The notes under the pieces were generated by a model, which was not told where the DNA came from, ran no database searches, and was given only the letters and a program-made list of their open reading frames with translations. Below, piece after piece: positions 1 through 8,731 of a stretch of 64,000 nucleotides of DNA (the first letter of the stretch is position 1; each line of letters starts with the position of its first letter). A program made the translations under genes and the position numbers. Origin of the DNA: Solimonas sp040066175 (GTDB lineage: Bacteria > Pseudomonadota > Gammaproteobacteria > Nevskiales > Nevskiaceae); assembly GCF_040066175.1 (NCBI RefSeq), contig NZ_JBEAAM010000018.1:20013-84012 (forward strand), written 5' to 3'.

Positions 1-487
1 GCCCTGCGAGATACGAGCTGTCCGGGCCGCGCAGGAAGCCGTAGCCGTCGGACATGATCTCCAGCACGCCCTCGGTGTAGATGTGATCGCCGCGCCGTGC
101 CGCCGCGCGCAGCAGCGAAACGATCAGGTCCTGCTTCTTGGCGCGGGCGATGTTCTCCAAGCCCTGCTCTTCGGCGAGGGACAGCAGCTCGGCAGCGGTC
201 TTGCGCTTCAGGTCGGGCACCCGGATGATCTTCGGCGGCTCGGTGCGCACGAACTGCTGTTGCGCACCCTCGCCTTCGCCCTCGCCGCCTTCGATCTCGC
301 CCATCCGCGGCCGCGGCATCGGGCCGCCCTCGGCCAGCGCCAGCGATTCCGCTTCGGCCTCGGCCATTTCTTCTTCGAGCGCGAGGTCGTCCGGGAAGCC
401 GTTGCCTGGACCTCCGCCACCACCGCCCTGATTGGCGTTGCCGCCGCCGCGGTTCTTGCCGGGATGGAAGCGCCGACGATGTTTCAT
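1..487 (-). CDS. rho: Transcription termination factor Rho, N-terminal part (cut by window edge)
   Basis: Rho is the hexameric RNA helicase that ends transcription at Rho-dependent sites. Only the first 162 codons are inside the window. The protein opens with a basic, glycine-rich stretch (MKHRRRFHPGKNRGGG) and an acidic low-complexity linker. The Rho N-terminal helical domain follows (LKRKTAAELLSLAEEQG, then the KKQDLIVSLL segment), and the start of the cold-shock-like RNA-binding domain (GVLEIMSDGYGFLRGP) is reached at the edge. The long Gly/Glu extension before the domain is longer than in E. coli Rho. The ATG at 487 lies 15 nt downstream of trxA on the same strand, matching the conserved trxA-rho order. 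Confidence 0.93.
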   Translation of the reverse strand, partial: MKHRRRFHPGKNRGGGNANQGGGGGGPGNGFPDDLALEEEMAEAEAESLALAEGGPMPRPRMGEIEGGEGEGEGAQQQFVRTEPPKIIRVPDLKRKTAAELLSLAEEQGLENIARAKKQDLIVSLLRAAARRGDHIYTEGVLEIMSDGYGFLRGPDSSYLAG

Positions 488-502
488 GATGTCTTTTGGG
501 AT

Positions 503-844
503 TTAAGCGATGTTGAGATGGGGGGCGACGAAGGCGGCGAGCTGCGCCTTCGCAACGGCGCCGACCTGCGTCGCCGCCGGTGCACCGTTCTTGAACAGGA
601 TCAGGGTCGGGATGCCGCGGATGCCCAGCGCCGCCGGGGTCTGCGGGTTTTCATCGACGTTGAGCTTGACGACCTTGAGCTTGCCGACATTCTCCGCGGC
701 GATCTGATCGAGGATCGGCGCGATCATCCGGCACGGACCGCACCATTCGGCCCAGAAGTCCACCAGCACGGGTTGCGACTGGCTGGCCTGCTTGACGTCC
801 TGCTCGAAGCTGGCATCGGTGACGGCGGAGATGTGTTCGCTCAT
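503..844 (-). CDS. trxA: Thioredoxin 1
   Basis: Cytoplasmic thiol-disulfide oxidoreductase of 113 aa. The redox motif WCGPC gives Cys35 and Cys38, and the cis-proline loop GIRGIPTL follows near residue 80. The ATG at 844 is preferred over a longer in-frame start at 916 because GAGG sits about 8 nt upstream and the 113-aa length fits the family. It is the first gene of a leftward trxA-rho unit and is divergent from rhlB across about 240 nt that must hold both promoters. I could not fix a convincing promoter pair in that gap. Confidence 0.95.
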   Translation of the reverse strand: MSEHISAVTDASFEQDVKQASQSQPVLVDFWAEWCGPCRMIAPILDQIAAENVGKLKVVKLNVDENPQTPAALGIRGIPTLILFKNGAPAATQVGAVAKAQLAAFVAPHLNIA

Positions 845-1087
845 GGAATGACCTCGAAGTGACGTGGGATCGCGGCCCGAGGGCCGCCCGAACCGCCGCA
901 GGGGTCCGCGGGACATAGCGGACCGCGCAAAAAAGCCGACGGAACGTTATGATTTCGGATCGGGGAATGACTGGGCCGGGACAGCGGCGTTGAGTCGTTA
1001 ATTCGCCGCACAGCCGTAAGTCAGGCCTATTTGAGCCGATCCTTCCGCTCCTTGCAAGAGCAGCGGTCCCCCGGAACACAGCCATTC

Positions 1088-2374
1088 ATGCGACCCAGCC
1101 ATCTGACAGACACACGCTTCGCCGACCTCGGCCTCCACCCGACCCTGCTACAGGGGCTGGACCGGCTCGGCTACACGCACTGCACGCCGATTCAGGCCGC
1201 AACCCTGCCGCGCGCACTGCGCGGCGAGGATCTCGCCGGCCAGGCCCAGACCGGCACCGGCAAGTCCGCGGCCTTCCTGCTGGCGACGATGCATCACCTG
1301 CTGACGAATCCGCGCAAGCCGGGGGACGACGCCAAGCAGCCGCGCGCGATCATGCTCGCGCCGACGCGCGAACTGGCGGTGCAGATCCACAAGGATGCCG
1401 AGGCGCTCGGCGCGCACACCGGCCTGCGCCTGGTGGTCTGCTACGGCGGCGCCGGCTACGAGATCCAGCGCGCCAACATCGAGGCCGGCGTCGATATCCT
1501 GATCGGCACGCCGGGCCGCCTGATCGACTATCTGAAACAGGGCACCTATCACCTCAAGCAGATCGAGGTGCTGGTGCTCGACGAGGCCGATCGCATGTTC
1601 GACCTCGGCTTCATCGCCGACATCCGCTACCTGATCCGCAAGATGCCGGAAGCCGCCAAGCGCAAGAACTACCTGTTCTCGGCGACGCTGTCGCACCGCG
1701 TGCTCGAACTCGCCTACGAGCACATGAACAATCCGCAGAAGATCGAGATCGAGCCCGAGCAGGTCACCGCGGACAAGGTGCGCCAGGCAATGATCCACGT
1801 CGCCAACGACGAGAAGATGCCGCTGCTGGTCGGCCTGCTGCGCGGCAAGAAGCCCGAACGCACGCTGGTGTTCATCAACACCAAGCGCGAGGCCGAGGAC
1901 GTCGAGCGCGGCCTGCAGGCCAACGGCTACAACGCGCGCGTGCTGTCCGGCGACGTTTCGCAGGGCACGCGCCTGCGCCTGCTCGAGGAATTCAAGGACG
2001 GCAAGCTGCCGGTGCTGGTCGCCACCGACGTCGCCGCGCGCGGCCTGCACATCCCCGGCGTGGACATGGTCATCAACTACGACCTGCCGCAGGACCCGGA
2101 AGACTATGTCCACCGCATCGGCCGCACCGCGCGCGCCGGCGCCAGCGGCGATGCGATCTCCATGTGCTGCGAGACCTGGGTCTATTCGCTGCCCGAGATC
2201 GAGAAGTACATCGGCGCCAAGATCCCGATGCTCGAAGGCGGCCACGACCTGATCGCGGCCGACTACATCGCCGTGGAGCGCGCGCGTCACCGCCACCATG
2301 GCGGACCGGGCCGTGGCGGGCCGCGTCGCGGCGGCGGACGCCCGGGCGGCGGTCGCCCGCGCGGGCGACGCTAG
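1088..2374 (+). CDS. rhlB: ATP-dependent RNA helicase RhlB (DEAD box)
   Basis: DEAD-box RNA helicase of 428 aa; in Enterobacteria RhlB is the degradosome helicase. Motifs in order are the Q motif (CTPIQA, about residues 32-37), Walker A AQTGTGKS (53-60), DEAD (165-168), SAT and the motif VI HRIGRTARAG (from 342). The C-terminus is a Gly/Arg/His-rich tail typical of RNA-binding extensions. The ATG at 1088 is chosen because MRPSHLTDTRF aligns with the known RhlB start; an upstream in-frame ATG at 1031 would add 19 unlikely residues. The stop codon overlaps the stop of the convergent yrfG gene. Confidence 0.93.
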   Translation: MRPSHLTDTRFADLGLHPTLLQGLDRLGYTHCTPIQAATLPRALRGEDLAGQAQTGTGKSAAFLLATMHHLLTNPRKPGDDAKQPRAIMLAPTRELAVQIHKDAEALGAHTGLRLVVCYGGAGYEIQRANIEAGVDILIGTPGRLIDYLKQGTYHLKQIEVLVLDEADRMFDLGFIADIRYLIRKMPEAAKRKNYLFSATLSHRVLELAYEHMNNPQKIEIEPEQVTADKVRQAMIHVANDEKMPLLVGLLRGKKPERTLVFINTKREAEDVERGLQANGYNARVLSGDVSQGTRLRLLEEFKDGKLPVLVATDVAARGLHIPGVDMVINYDLPQDPEDYVHRIGRTARAGASGDAISMCCETWVYSLPEIEKYIGAKIPMLEGGHDLIAADYIAVERARHRHHGGPGRGGPRRGGGRPGGGRPRGRR

Positions 2375-3045
2375 GGTCGGTTCAGATCCGCCAGCGTTCG
2401 CACCGACGGCATCGCTGCGATCGGGCGTTCCGGCAGCTGGCTGTCGGGCTTGCGGATGCCGATGACCTGGCGAATGTGAAACGCCTGCGCCGACGACAGC
2501 ACCGGCATGCTGTCGTCGACGAACAGCGTCCGTGAAGGCTCGAAGGGATGCGCGGCCCGCGCCGCCTCCCAGAAGCGCAGGTCTTCCTTGGGATGACCGA
2601 ACTCGTGCGAGCAGATCACGCGGTCGAAGTAGCGATGAAAGCCGGTGTAGTCGAGCTTCAGACGCCAGCTCACAGGATGCGCGTTGGTGGCGATCCACAG
2701 ATGCCGCCCCGACGCGCGCACTGCGCGCAGGAAATCCTCGGCGCCGGCGACCGGTCCGATGCGGTGGCGGATCTCGTGCTTGAGCGCGGCCATGTCCAGG
2801 CCGGTCGCCTCGCTCCAGTAATCGGTGCAGTACCAGGGCAGCGTGTGCTGCACGGCCTCGAACATCGGCCGCAGCACCTCGTGCGCGCGCACCAGCGACA
2901 TCTGGTGCTTCTCGGCATAGCGCTGCGGCACCAGCTCGCGCCAGAAGTAGTTGTCGAAGGACAGGTCGAGAATGGTGCCGTCCATGTCGAGGAGGACCCA
3001 CTCGACCGCGGCCCAGTCCACCCGCGCACTCACGCCGGTATTCAT
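2371..3045 (-). CDS. yrfG: HAD-family GMP/IMP nucleotidase YrfG-like
   Basis: HAD-superfamily phosphatase of 224 aa resembling E. coli YrfG (NudF-independent GMP/IMP 5'-nucleotidase). The nucleophile motif is LLDMDGTILDL (Asp20, Asp22), followed by the family signatures FDNYFWRELVP, WYCTDYWSE, TNAHP (motif II) and LFVDDS (motif IV). The ATG at 3045 gives the normal YrfG N-terminus. It converges on rhlB, and the two share a CTAG tetranucleotide read as TAG on both strands. It is divergent from cysQ with a 50-nt gap. Confidence 0.85.
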   Translation of the reverse strand: MNTGVSARVDWAAVEWVLLDMDGTILDLSFDNYFWRELVPQRYAEKHQMSLVRAHEVLRPMFEAVQHTLPWYCTDYWSEATGLDMAALKHEIRHRIGPVAGAEDFLRAVRASGRHLWIATNAHPVSWRLKLDYTGFHRYFDRVICSHEFGHPKEDLRFWEAARAAHPFEPSRTLFVDDSMPVLSSAQAFHIRQVIGIRKPDSQLPERPIAAMPSVRTLADLNRP

Positions 3046-3095
3046 AAGGCCCGTATGATACGGGCCCCGCACATCGCTCCACCGGGAATCGTTTC

Positions 3096-3902
<807 letters not shown>

Positions 3903-3903
3903 G

Positions 3904-4452
3904 TTGAGCGCCCGCGACGGCTATCGCGAGCGGGTCGCCGCGGCGCTGGCCGCGCTGGGCGTTCCCGCGGAACTGCCGGAGCAACGCCACCTGACCCTGT
4001 TCCGCGAGGCGCAGCGCCTGGCCCCGGTCGGCCTGGGCACTGATGGCCGCGACAAGCTGCTGACGCCGTCCGCCGCCCGCGCCTGGCTGGCGATGCAACG
4101 CCACGCCTCAAGCGAAGGTGTGGATCTGCGCCTGGTATCGGCATTCCGCAGCGTCGATTTCCAGACTTCGCTGATCCGCGCCAGGCTCGACCGGGGCGAT
4201 GCGCTCGACACGATCCTGCGCGTCAATGCCCCGCCGGGCTACAGCGAACATCACACCGGGCGCGCCGTGGATGTCGGCACCGCGGGGTGTGCGGCGCTCG
4301 ACGAAGCCTTCGAAGGCACGGACGCGTTCCGCTGGCTGCAGGCCAACGCAGGGCAATTCGGCTTCCGCATGTCCTATCCGCGCGGCAACCGTCAGGGCTA
4401 TCTCTACGAGCCCTGGCACTGGTGCTACGCCGGGGCGCCTTCTAGACCGTGA
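3904..4452 (+). CDS. M15-family D-alanyl-D-alanine carboxypeptidase (VanY/LdcB-like)
   Basis: Predicted zinc peptidase of 182 aa acting on peptidoglycan stem peptides. The M15 zinc motif is seen as SEHHTGRAVDV (His117, Asp124 region), and the second metal/catalytic motif is YEPWHW (168-173). No convincing signal peptide is visible from the TTG at 3904, so export is uncertain and the start could be wrong. TTG is chosen because it falls directly after the cysQ stop and no later in-frame start preserves the N-terminal domain. Its last 11 nt overlap the 3' end of mtnC on the other strand. Confidence 0.75.
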   Translation: MSARDGYRERVAAALAALGVPAELPEQRHLTLFREAQRLAPVGLGTDGRDKLLTPSAARAWLAMQRHASSEGVDLRLVSAFRSVDFQTSLIRARLDRGDALDTILRVNAPPGYSEHHTGRAVDVGTAGCAALDEAFEGTDAFRWLQANAGQFGFRMSYPRGNRQGYLYEPWHWCYAGAPSRP

Positions 4453-5116
4453 CGTCCGCGAAGCTCCGCGCCTGGCGGTGCGTGGGCGAAGGCACGGCCT
4501 TGTCGTCGCGCAGCAGCTGCCAGGTCTGCAGGCCGGCGGCGCGCGCGGCGTCGAGCTCTTCGCCGACGTCGGACAGGAACAGCACCTCGTCACCCGAGCG
4601 CTGCAGTTCGGCGAGGATGCGTGCGTAGGACGCGGCCTCGCGCTTGCCGCCGATGTTGGTGTCGAAGTAGCCGGAAAACAGGGGCGTGAGGTCGCCGTAG
4701 TCGGTATGGCCGAAGATCAGCTTCTGTGCCTCGACCGAACCGGAGGAATAGACATACAGCGCCTTGCCGGCCGCATGCCAGCGGCGCAGATACACGGGCG
4801 TGTCGGCGTAGACGTGACCCTTGAGTTCGCCGGCTTCGTAGCCGGTCTTCCAGATCATGCCCTGCAGCGCCTTGAGCGGCGTGAGCTTGCGGTCCTCGGC
4901 GATCCAGCGCTCGAGCGCATCCGCCGCCTCGTCCAGCGACAGATCGCGTCCCTCGATGCGCTCGACGTCGGCCAGCAGATGCTGGACCGCATCGTTGCCC
5001 GCCTGTTCACGAAGGAATCCGCGCAGATGCTTCTTCGCGTAGGGGAACAACGTCTGGTGGACGAAGTCGATCGAGGAGGTAGTACCCTCAATGTCAGTGA
5101 CAATCGCCCGGATCAC
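4442..5116 (-). CDS. mtnC: Enolase-phosphatase E1
   Basis: HAD-family bifunctional enzyme of the methionine salvage pathway. It enolises 2,3-diketo-5-methylthiopentyl-1-phosphate and then removes the phosphate, giving acireductone. The nucleophile motif TDIEGTTSSIDFVH carries Asp8 and Glu10, and SSGSVEAQ (motif II) and FLSDVGEEL (motif IV) follow. The protein is 224 aa, normal for MtnC. The start is a GTG that overlaps the mtnD stop as GTGA, so translation is probably coupled. It is the last gene of mtnB-mtnD-mtnC. Confidence 0.95.
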   Translation of the reverse strand: MIRAIVTDIEGTTSSIDFVHQTLFPYAKKHLRGFLREQAGNDAVQHLLADVERIEGRDLSLDEAADALERWIAEDRKLTPLKALQGMIWKTGYEAGELKGHVYADTPVYLRRWHAAGKALYVYSSGSVEAQKLIFGHTDYGDLTPLFSGYFDTNIGGKREAASYARILAELQRSGDEVLFLSDVGEELDAARAAGLQTWQLLRDDKAVPSPTHRQARSFADVTV

Positions 5117-5664
5117 GCCGCGCTCTCGTACTTCGGAAATCTTTCGGCGATCGTGTCGCCGGTGAAGTGGCCGACCCAGCCTTCCGGGATGCGGAAGAAA
5201 CGGATTGCCTTGAAGTTCGGCCGCGGACCCATGTCGAACCAGTGCGTGGTGTTGGCCGGCAGGTTGATCAGGTCGCCGCGCGTGCACTCGGTCATGTACA
5301 CCTTGCCGCCAGCGCGGATGTAGAACATGCCCGCACCATCGACGAAGAAGCGCGTCTCGAAATCGGCGTGCGTGTGCTCGGCGAGAAACTTGCCGCGCGC
5401 CGCTTCGGCCTGCGGATGATCCGGGTGCATGCTGACGACATCGACCGACTGGAAGCCGTACTTCGCATTCAGTTTGTCGATCGAGTCCTTGTAGGCCGCC
5501 ATCACTTCCTCCGGCGAAGCCGTCGGTGACAGCGGCTGCGCCGCCTCCCAGCGCTCGAACTCGACGCCCACCGCGGCCAGGCGGTCGCGGATCGCCTCGA
5601 AACCGGTGAGCTTTTCCAGCGGGCGCGTGCCGTCCTGCTCCGCGTACACCGTCAGTGTGGTCAT
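5113..5664 (-). CDS. mtnD: Acireductone dioxygenase
   Basis: Cupin metalloenzyme (183 aa) that oxidises acireductone. The Fe form yields the ketoacid precursor of methionine, and a Ni form makes CO-releasing products. The expected metal ligands are present: His97, His99 and Glu103 in EHTHADFETRFFV, and His141 in NTTHWFDMG. It sits 12 nt after mtnB and overlaps mtnC by 4 nt, so it is the middle gene of a leftward operon. Confidence 0.95.
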   Translation of the reverse strand: MTTLTVYAEQDGTRPLEKLTGFEAIRDRLAAVGVEFERWEAAQPLSPTASPEEVMAAYKDSIDKLNAKYGFQSVDVVSMHPDHPQAEAARGKFLAEHTHADFETRFFVDGAGMFYIRAGGKVYMTECTRGDLINLPANTTHWFDMGPRPNFKAIRFFRIPEGWVGHFTGDTIAERFPKYESAA

Positions 5665-5676
5665 GTCTGCATCTCC

Positions 5677-6279
5677 TTACGACGACTTCGAGTGCAGTTC
5701 GCACTCGAACATGAATTCCAGGGCCTCGACGCGCCAGCGCGCCTGCGCGACGTTCTCGCCCCAGGCGTACAAGCCGTGACCGGCGATCAGATAGGCCGGC
5801 GTCTGCGGATGCCGGCGCAGGTGCCCATCCACCGTCGCGGCCAGCCGCGCGATGTCCTGGTCGTTCTCGAATACCGGAACGTCCACCTTCGCATCGTGCG
5901 TCGTGATGCCGGGCAGCAGCTTGAGCAGCTCATAGCCGGCCAGATGAACGCTGTTCAATCGCCGCGACAACACCGTGTTGGCGATCGAGTGCGTATGCAG
6001 CACCGCGCCGATGTCGGCACCGTAGCGGTAGAGCTGACAGTGCAGCAGGGTCTCGTAGGATGCCTTGCGCGTATTGTCGATCGGACGACCTTCGAGGTCG
6101 GCGACGAGGAAATCGGCGTCGGTCAGCTCGCCCTTGTGGCAACCGGACGCGGTGATCAGCATCGAGTCGGCGCCGCGCCGCGCCGAAAAATTGCCGCCGG
6201 TCGCGGGCACCCAGCCGCGCCGGTGGAACAGGCGGCCGGCATCGATCAACTGCTGGGCAAACGTGGCGTCGCGGCTCAT
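5677..6279 (-). CDS. mtnB: Methylthioribulose-1-phosphate dehydratase
   Basis: Class II aldolase-fold zinc enzyme (200 aa) that dehydrates methylthioribulose-1-phosphate in methionine salvage. The family glycine motif ATGGNFSAR is near residue 27. The zinc ligands are HTHS (His95, His97) and a third His in IAGHGLYAWG near residue 171. The ATG at 6279 opens directly with the enzyme fold; a longer in-frame extension overlaps mgtE and is rejected. It is the first gene of mtnBDC. The isomerase and MTA-cleaving genes (mtnA, mtnP) are not in the window. Confidence 0.93.
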   Translation of the reverse strand: MSRDATFAQQLIDAGRLFHRRGWVPATGGNFSARRGADSMLITASGCHKGELTDADFLVADLEGRPIDNTRKASYETLLHCQLYRYGADIGAVLHTHSIANTVLSRRLNSVHLAGYELLKLLPGITTHDAKVDVPVFENDQDIARLAATVDGHLRRHPQTPAYLIAGHGLYAWGENVAQARWRVEALEFMFECELHSKSS

Positions 6280-6320
6280 CGGGACGACTCGAACGGGGGC
6301 GGCACTGTAGCAGCGTCCGC

Positions 6321-7769
6321 TCACACGAGAAATACGGCTGCCAGCCCGAGGAAGATGAAGAAGCCCATGCTGTCGGTGGTCGCGGTCAGGATGATGCTCG
6401 ACCCCATCGCCGGATCGCGGCCGAAGCGGTCGAGCGCGACCGGTGCGACCACGCCGACCAGCGCGGCGACGAGCAGGTTGAGCAGCAGCGCCGCCGCGAT
6501 CACGGCCGACAGGGCGATATCGTGATACAGCAGCAGCGTGACCAGCCCCAGCGCGAGCCCCCAGGCGGCACCGTTGATCACGTTGATCTTGAGTTCGCGC
6601 ATCAGGATGCGCCCGAGCTGCGCCGGGCCGAGCTGCTTGAGCGCCAACCCGCGGATCACCAGCGCCACGGTCTGGTTGCCGGTATTGCCGCCGATGCTGG
6701 CGACGATCGGCATCAGCGTCGCCAGTGCCACCAGCCCGGCGATCGTCTGCTCGAACAGGCCGATCACGCGCGAGGCCACGAACGCCGTGGTCAGGTTGAT
6801 CGCCAGCCACATCCAGCGGCGCCGCGCGCTGGGCACCACCGGCGCGAACAGGTCCTCGTCCTCCTCGGACAGGCCGACCTGACGCAACGACTCGGCCTGG
6901 GCGCGTTCGTTGATCTCATCGACGACCGCATCGACGGTCAGCCGTCCCACGACCTGCCGGTGCAGGTTGACCACCGGCGCCGAGATCAGATCGTACTTCT
7001 CGAACGCATCGACGGCGTCGCGCGCGGCGTCGTCGGTATAGAAGAAGACCGGGTCGGCGGACATCACCGCGGCCACGCGCTGCTCCGGCTCTTCGAGCAG
7101 CAGCCGCGACATCGGCAGCAGTCCGAGCAGGGTGTTGTTGCGATCGACGACGAAGATCTGGTTGGTGTGCGGCGGCAACTGCTTGCGTCGGCGCAGCAGG
7201 CGCAGGACCGCTTCGAGCGAGGCGTCGTTGCGGACCGCAACGAAGTCCAGGTCCATCATCGCGCCGACACTGCCTTCGGGGAACGACAGTACCGAGCGCA
7301 CCTCGTCCTGGTCATCGCGGTCCAGGCGTTCGACGACGGCCTGCCGCAGCTCTTCCGGCAGGCTGCCGACCAGGTCGGCGATGTCGTCCGAATCCAGCGT
7401 GCGGACCACCGCCGAGATCTCGTCCGGCCCCATGCCCAGCACGACCGACCGGCGCACGGTATCGGAGGCCTCCAGCAGCACCGCGCCGCGCCGCTCCGGG
7501 CGCACCAGCCCCCAGGCTGCCGCACGCGCATCGGGCGGCAGGCTTTCCAGCACGAACGCGATGTCAGCGGGGTGGAAATGCGCGAGCCGCTGCTCCAGCG
7601 CCGCACGATGCTGACGCTCGACCAGCTGTGCGACCACGTCCTGCTTGCGGTTCTCGGAGCGCGACACCAGTTCCCGCTCGACCGCCTGGCGTGACAGCAG
7701 CTCGATCACCTGTGCACGGGCGTGCTCCAGGTGGCGGTGATGCGGTCGGGCTTCGGCGGCTTCGGTCAT
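6321..7769 (-). CDS. mgtE: Magnesium transporter MgtE
   Basis: Mg2+ channel/transporter of 482 aa. It has an N-terminal MgtE_N helical domain (residues about 40-140), paired CBS domains that sense Mg2+ (about 140-265) and a C-terminal membrane domain of five helices. The latter includes the pore-helix region LMPIVASIGGNTGNQ, the MgtE family signature. The ATG at 7769 is taken rather than the GTG two codons upstream; neither has a clear ribosome-binding site. It lies between the mtn operon and rpmG on the same strand with separate flanking gaps. Confidence 0.93.
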   Translation of the reverse strand: MTEAAEARPHHRHLEHARAQVIELLSRQAVERELVSRSENRKQDVVAQLVERQHRAALEQRLAHFHPADIAFVLESLPPDARAAAWGLVRPERRGAVLLEASDTVRRSVVLGMGPDEISAVVRTLDSDDIADLVGSLPEELRQAVVERLDRDDQDEVRSVLSFPEGSVGAMMDLDFVAVRNDASLEAVLRLLRRRKQLPPHTNQIFVVDRNNTLLGLLPMSRLLLEEPEQRVAAVMSADPVFFYTDDAARDAVDAFEKYDLISAPVVNLHRQVVGRLTVDAVVDEINERAQAESLRQVGLSEEDEDLFAPVVPSARRRWMWLAINLTTAFVASRVIGLFEQTIAGLVALATLMPIVASIGGNTGNQTVALVIRGLALKQLGPAQLGRILMRELKINVINGAAWGLALGLVTLLLYHDIALSAVIAAALLLNLLVAALVGVVAPVALDRFGRDPAMGSSIILTATTDSMGFFIFLGLAAVFLV

Positions 7770-7817
7770 CGGCACGGACTATGTTACGCCCGGCGTGTGA
7801 CGCCGCCGCAAATACGA

Positions 7818-7837
7818 AGGGCCGCTGGCGCGGCCCT
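7818..7837 (-). terminator. Hairpin downstream of rpmG, possible terminator
   Basis: A perfect 8-bp stem (AGGGCCGC/GCGGCCCT) with a 4-nt loop lies between rpmG and mgtE. On the minus strand it is followed by TCGTATTTG, a poor U-tract. It is therefore a plausible but weak end for the rpmB-rpmG transcript. Confidence 0.4.
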
Positions 7838-7839
7838 CT

Positions 7840-7866
7840 GGATCCCCGCCTGCGCGGGAATGACGC
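7840..7866. repeat. REP-like palindromic element
   Basis: The stretch GATCCCCGCCTGCGCGGGAA followed by TGACG contains a CCCGC/GCGGG palindrome. It matches the general form of short extragenic palindromes common in Xanthomonadales-type genomes. No second copy was seen in this window, so its repeat status is inferred. Confidence 0.4.
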
Positions 7867-7890
7867 GTCGCGGCCGTCAGCCGCGGCGGG

Positions 7891-8061
7891 TCACTTGATC
7901 TTGGCTTCCTTGAATGCGACGTGCTTGCGCACGACCGGATCGTACTTCTTCATCTCGAACTTGTCCGGCGTGTTCTTGCGGTTCTTCGTCGTGGTGTAGA
8001 AGTAGCCCGTGTCGGCGGTGGATACCAGGCGGATCTTCTCGACGTCCTTCTTCTTGGCCAT
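7891..8061 (-). CDS. rpmG: 50S ribosomal protein L33
   Basis: Small basic ribosomal protein of 56 aa (MAKKKDVEKIRLVSTADTGY onward) with the L33 signatures GYFYTTTKNRKNTPDKFEMKK. The zinc-binding cysteines found in some L33 paralogs are absent, so this is the Cys-free (C-minus) type. It follows rpmB by 20 nt in the conserved rpmB-rpmG order. Confidence 0.97.
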   Translation of the reverse strand: MAKKKDVEKIRLVSTADTGYFYTTTKNRKNTPDKFEMKKYDPVVRKHVAFKEAKIK

Positions 8062-8081
8062 GTCGGTTTACTCCTGCTTTC

Positions 8082-8318
8082 TCAGACTTTGTCGCCGCGC
8101 GCGCGCAGCTCGGAAACGACGGCCTCGATGCCCTTCTTGTCGATGATGCGCATGCCGTTGGTGGACACGCGCAGCGACACGAAGCGCTTCTCGGACTCCA
8201 GCCAGAAACGGTGCGTGTGCAGGTTCGGCTCGAAACGGCGCCGACGCTTGTTGTTGGCGTGCGAAACCGTGTTGCCGACCAACGGCCGCTTGCCGGTGAC
8301 CTGACAGACTTTGGACAT
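8082..8318 (-). CDS. rpmB: 50S ribosomal protein L28
   Basis: Ribosomal protein L28, 78 aa, beginning MSKVCQVTGKRPLVGN and containing the conserved SHANNKRRRRFEPNL. The ATG at 8318 is the normal family start; longer in-frame extension upstream is not coding. It is co-transcribed with rpmG, and a promoter-like site lies about 90 nt upstream. Confidence 0.97.
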   Translation of the reverse strand: MSKVCQVTGKRPLVGNTVSHANNKRRRRFEPNLHTHRFWLESEKRFVSLRVSTNGMRIIDKKGIEAVVSELRARGDKV

Positions 8319-8410
8319 GACCACAAACCCCGAAAAATGCCCCAGTACGGGCGACTTGGCTGCATCTGCAGCGGGTACGGACGGAAAACTCCGCCCGAAA
8401 AAGGGGCGCA

Positions 8411-8439
8411 ATTGTGCCAGCGCGCCCCGGCAAGGGCAA
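8411..8439 (-). promoter_or_regulatory. Predicted sigma-70 promoter for rpmB-rpmG
   Basis: On the minus strand TTGCCC (-35 like) and CACAAT (-10 like) are separated by 17 nt, each matching consensus at 4 of 6 positions. Transcription would start near 8404, about 85 nt upstream of rpmB. Prediction by eye only. Confidence 0.4.
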
Positions 8440-8503
8440 GCCCCGGGGGCTACTATCCCCTGGCACCCCGCCATCGGGCGCGGGGCACGTCCGGAGAACG
8501 AAC

Positions 8504-8713
8504 ATGACCCATCACACCTACAAGAGCATCGAACTGACCGGCTCGTCGCCGACCGGCATCGAGGATGCCGTGAACAGCGCGATCGCCAAGGCATCCAGGA
8601 CTGTGCACAACCTGCGCTGGTTCCAGGTCACCGAGGTACGCGGCCAGATCGACCAGAACAAGGTCGCGCACTGGCAGGTGACGATGAAGCTCGGGTTCTC
8701 GCTCGACCACTAG
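8504..8713 (+). CDS. Dodecin family flavin-binding protein
   Basis: Small protein of 69 aa matching dodecin, the dodecameric flavin-storage/sequestering protein. The hallmark is YKSIELTGSSPTGIEDAVNS, then the conserved LRWFQVTEVRG segment whose Trp stacks on flavin. The ATG at 8504 has GGAG about 8 nt upstream; an upstream in-frame start adds low-complexity sequence. It is divergent from rpmB and converges on the SPFH gene. Confidence 0.9.
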   Translation: MTHHTYKSIELTGSSPTGIEDAVNSAIAKASRTVHNLRWFQVTEVRGQIDQNKVAHWQVTMKLGFSLDH

Positions 8714-8731
8714 GCACGCCAGCCGGCCGGG

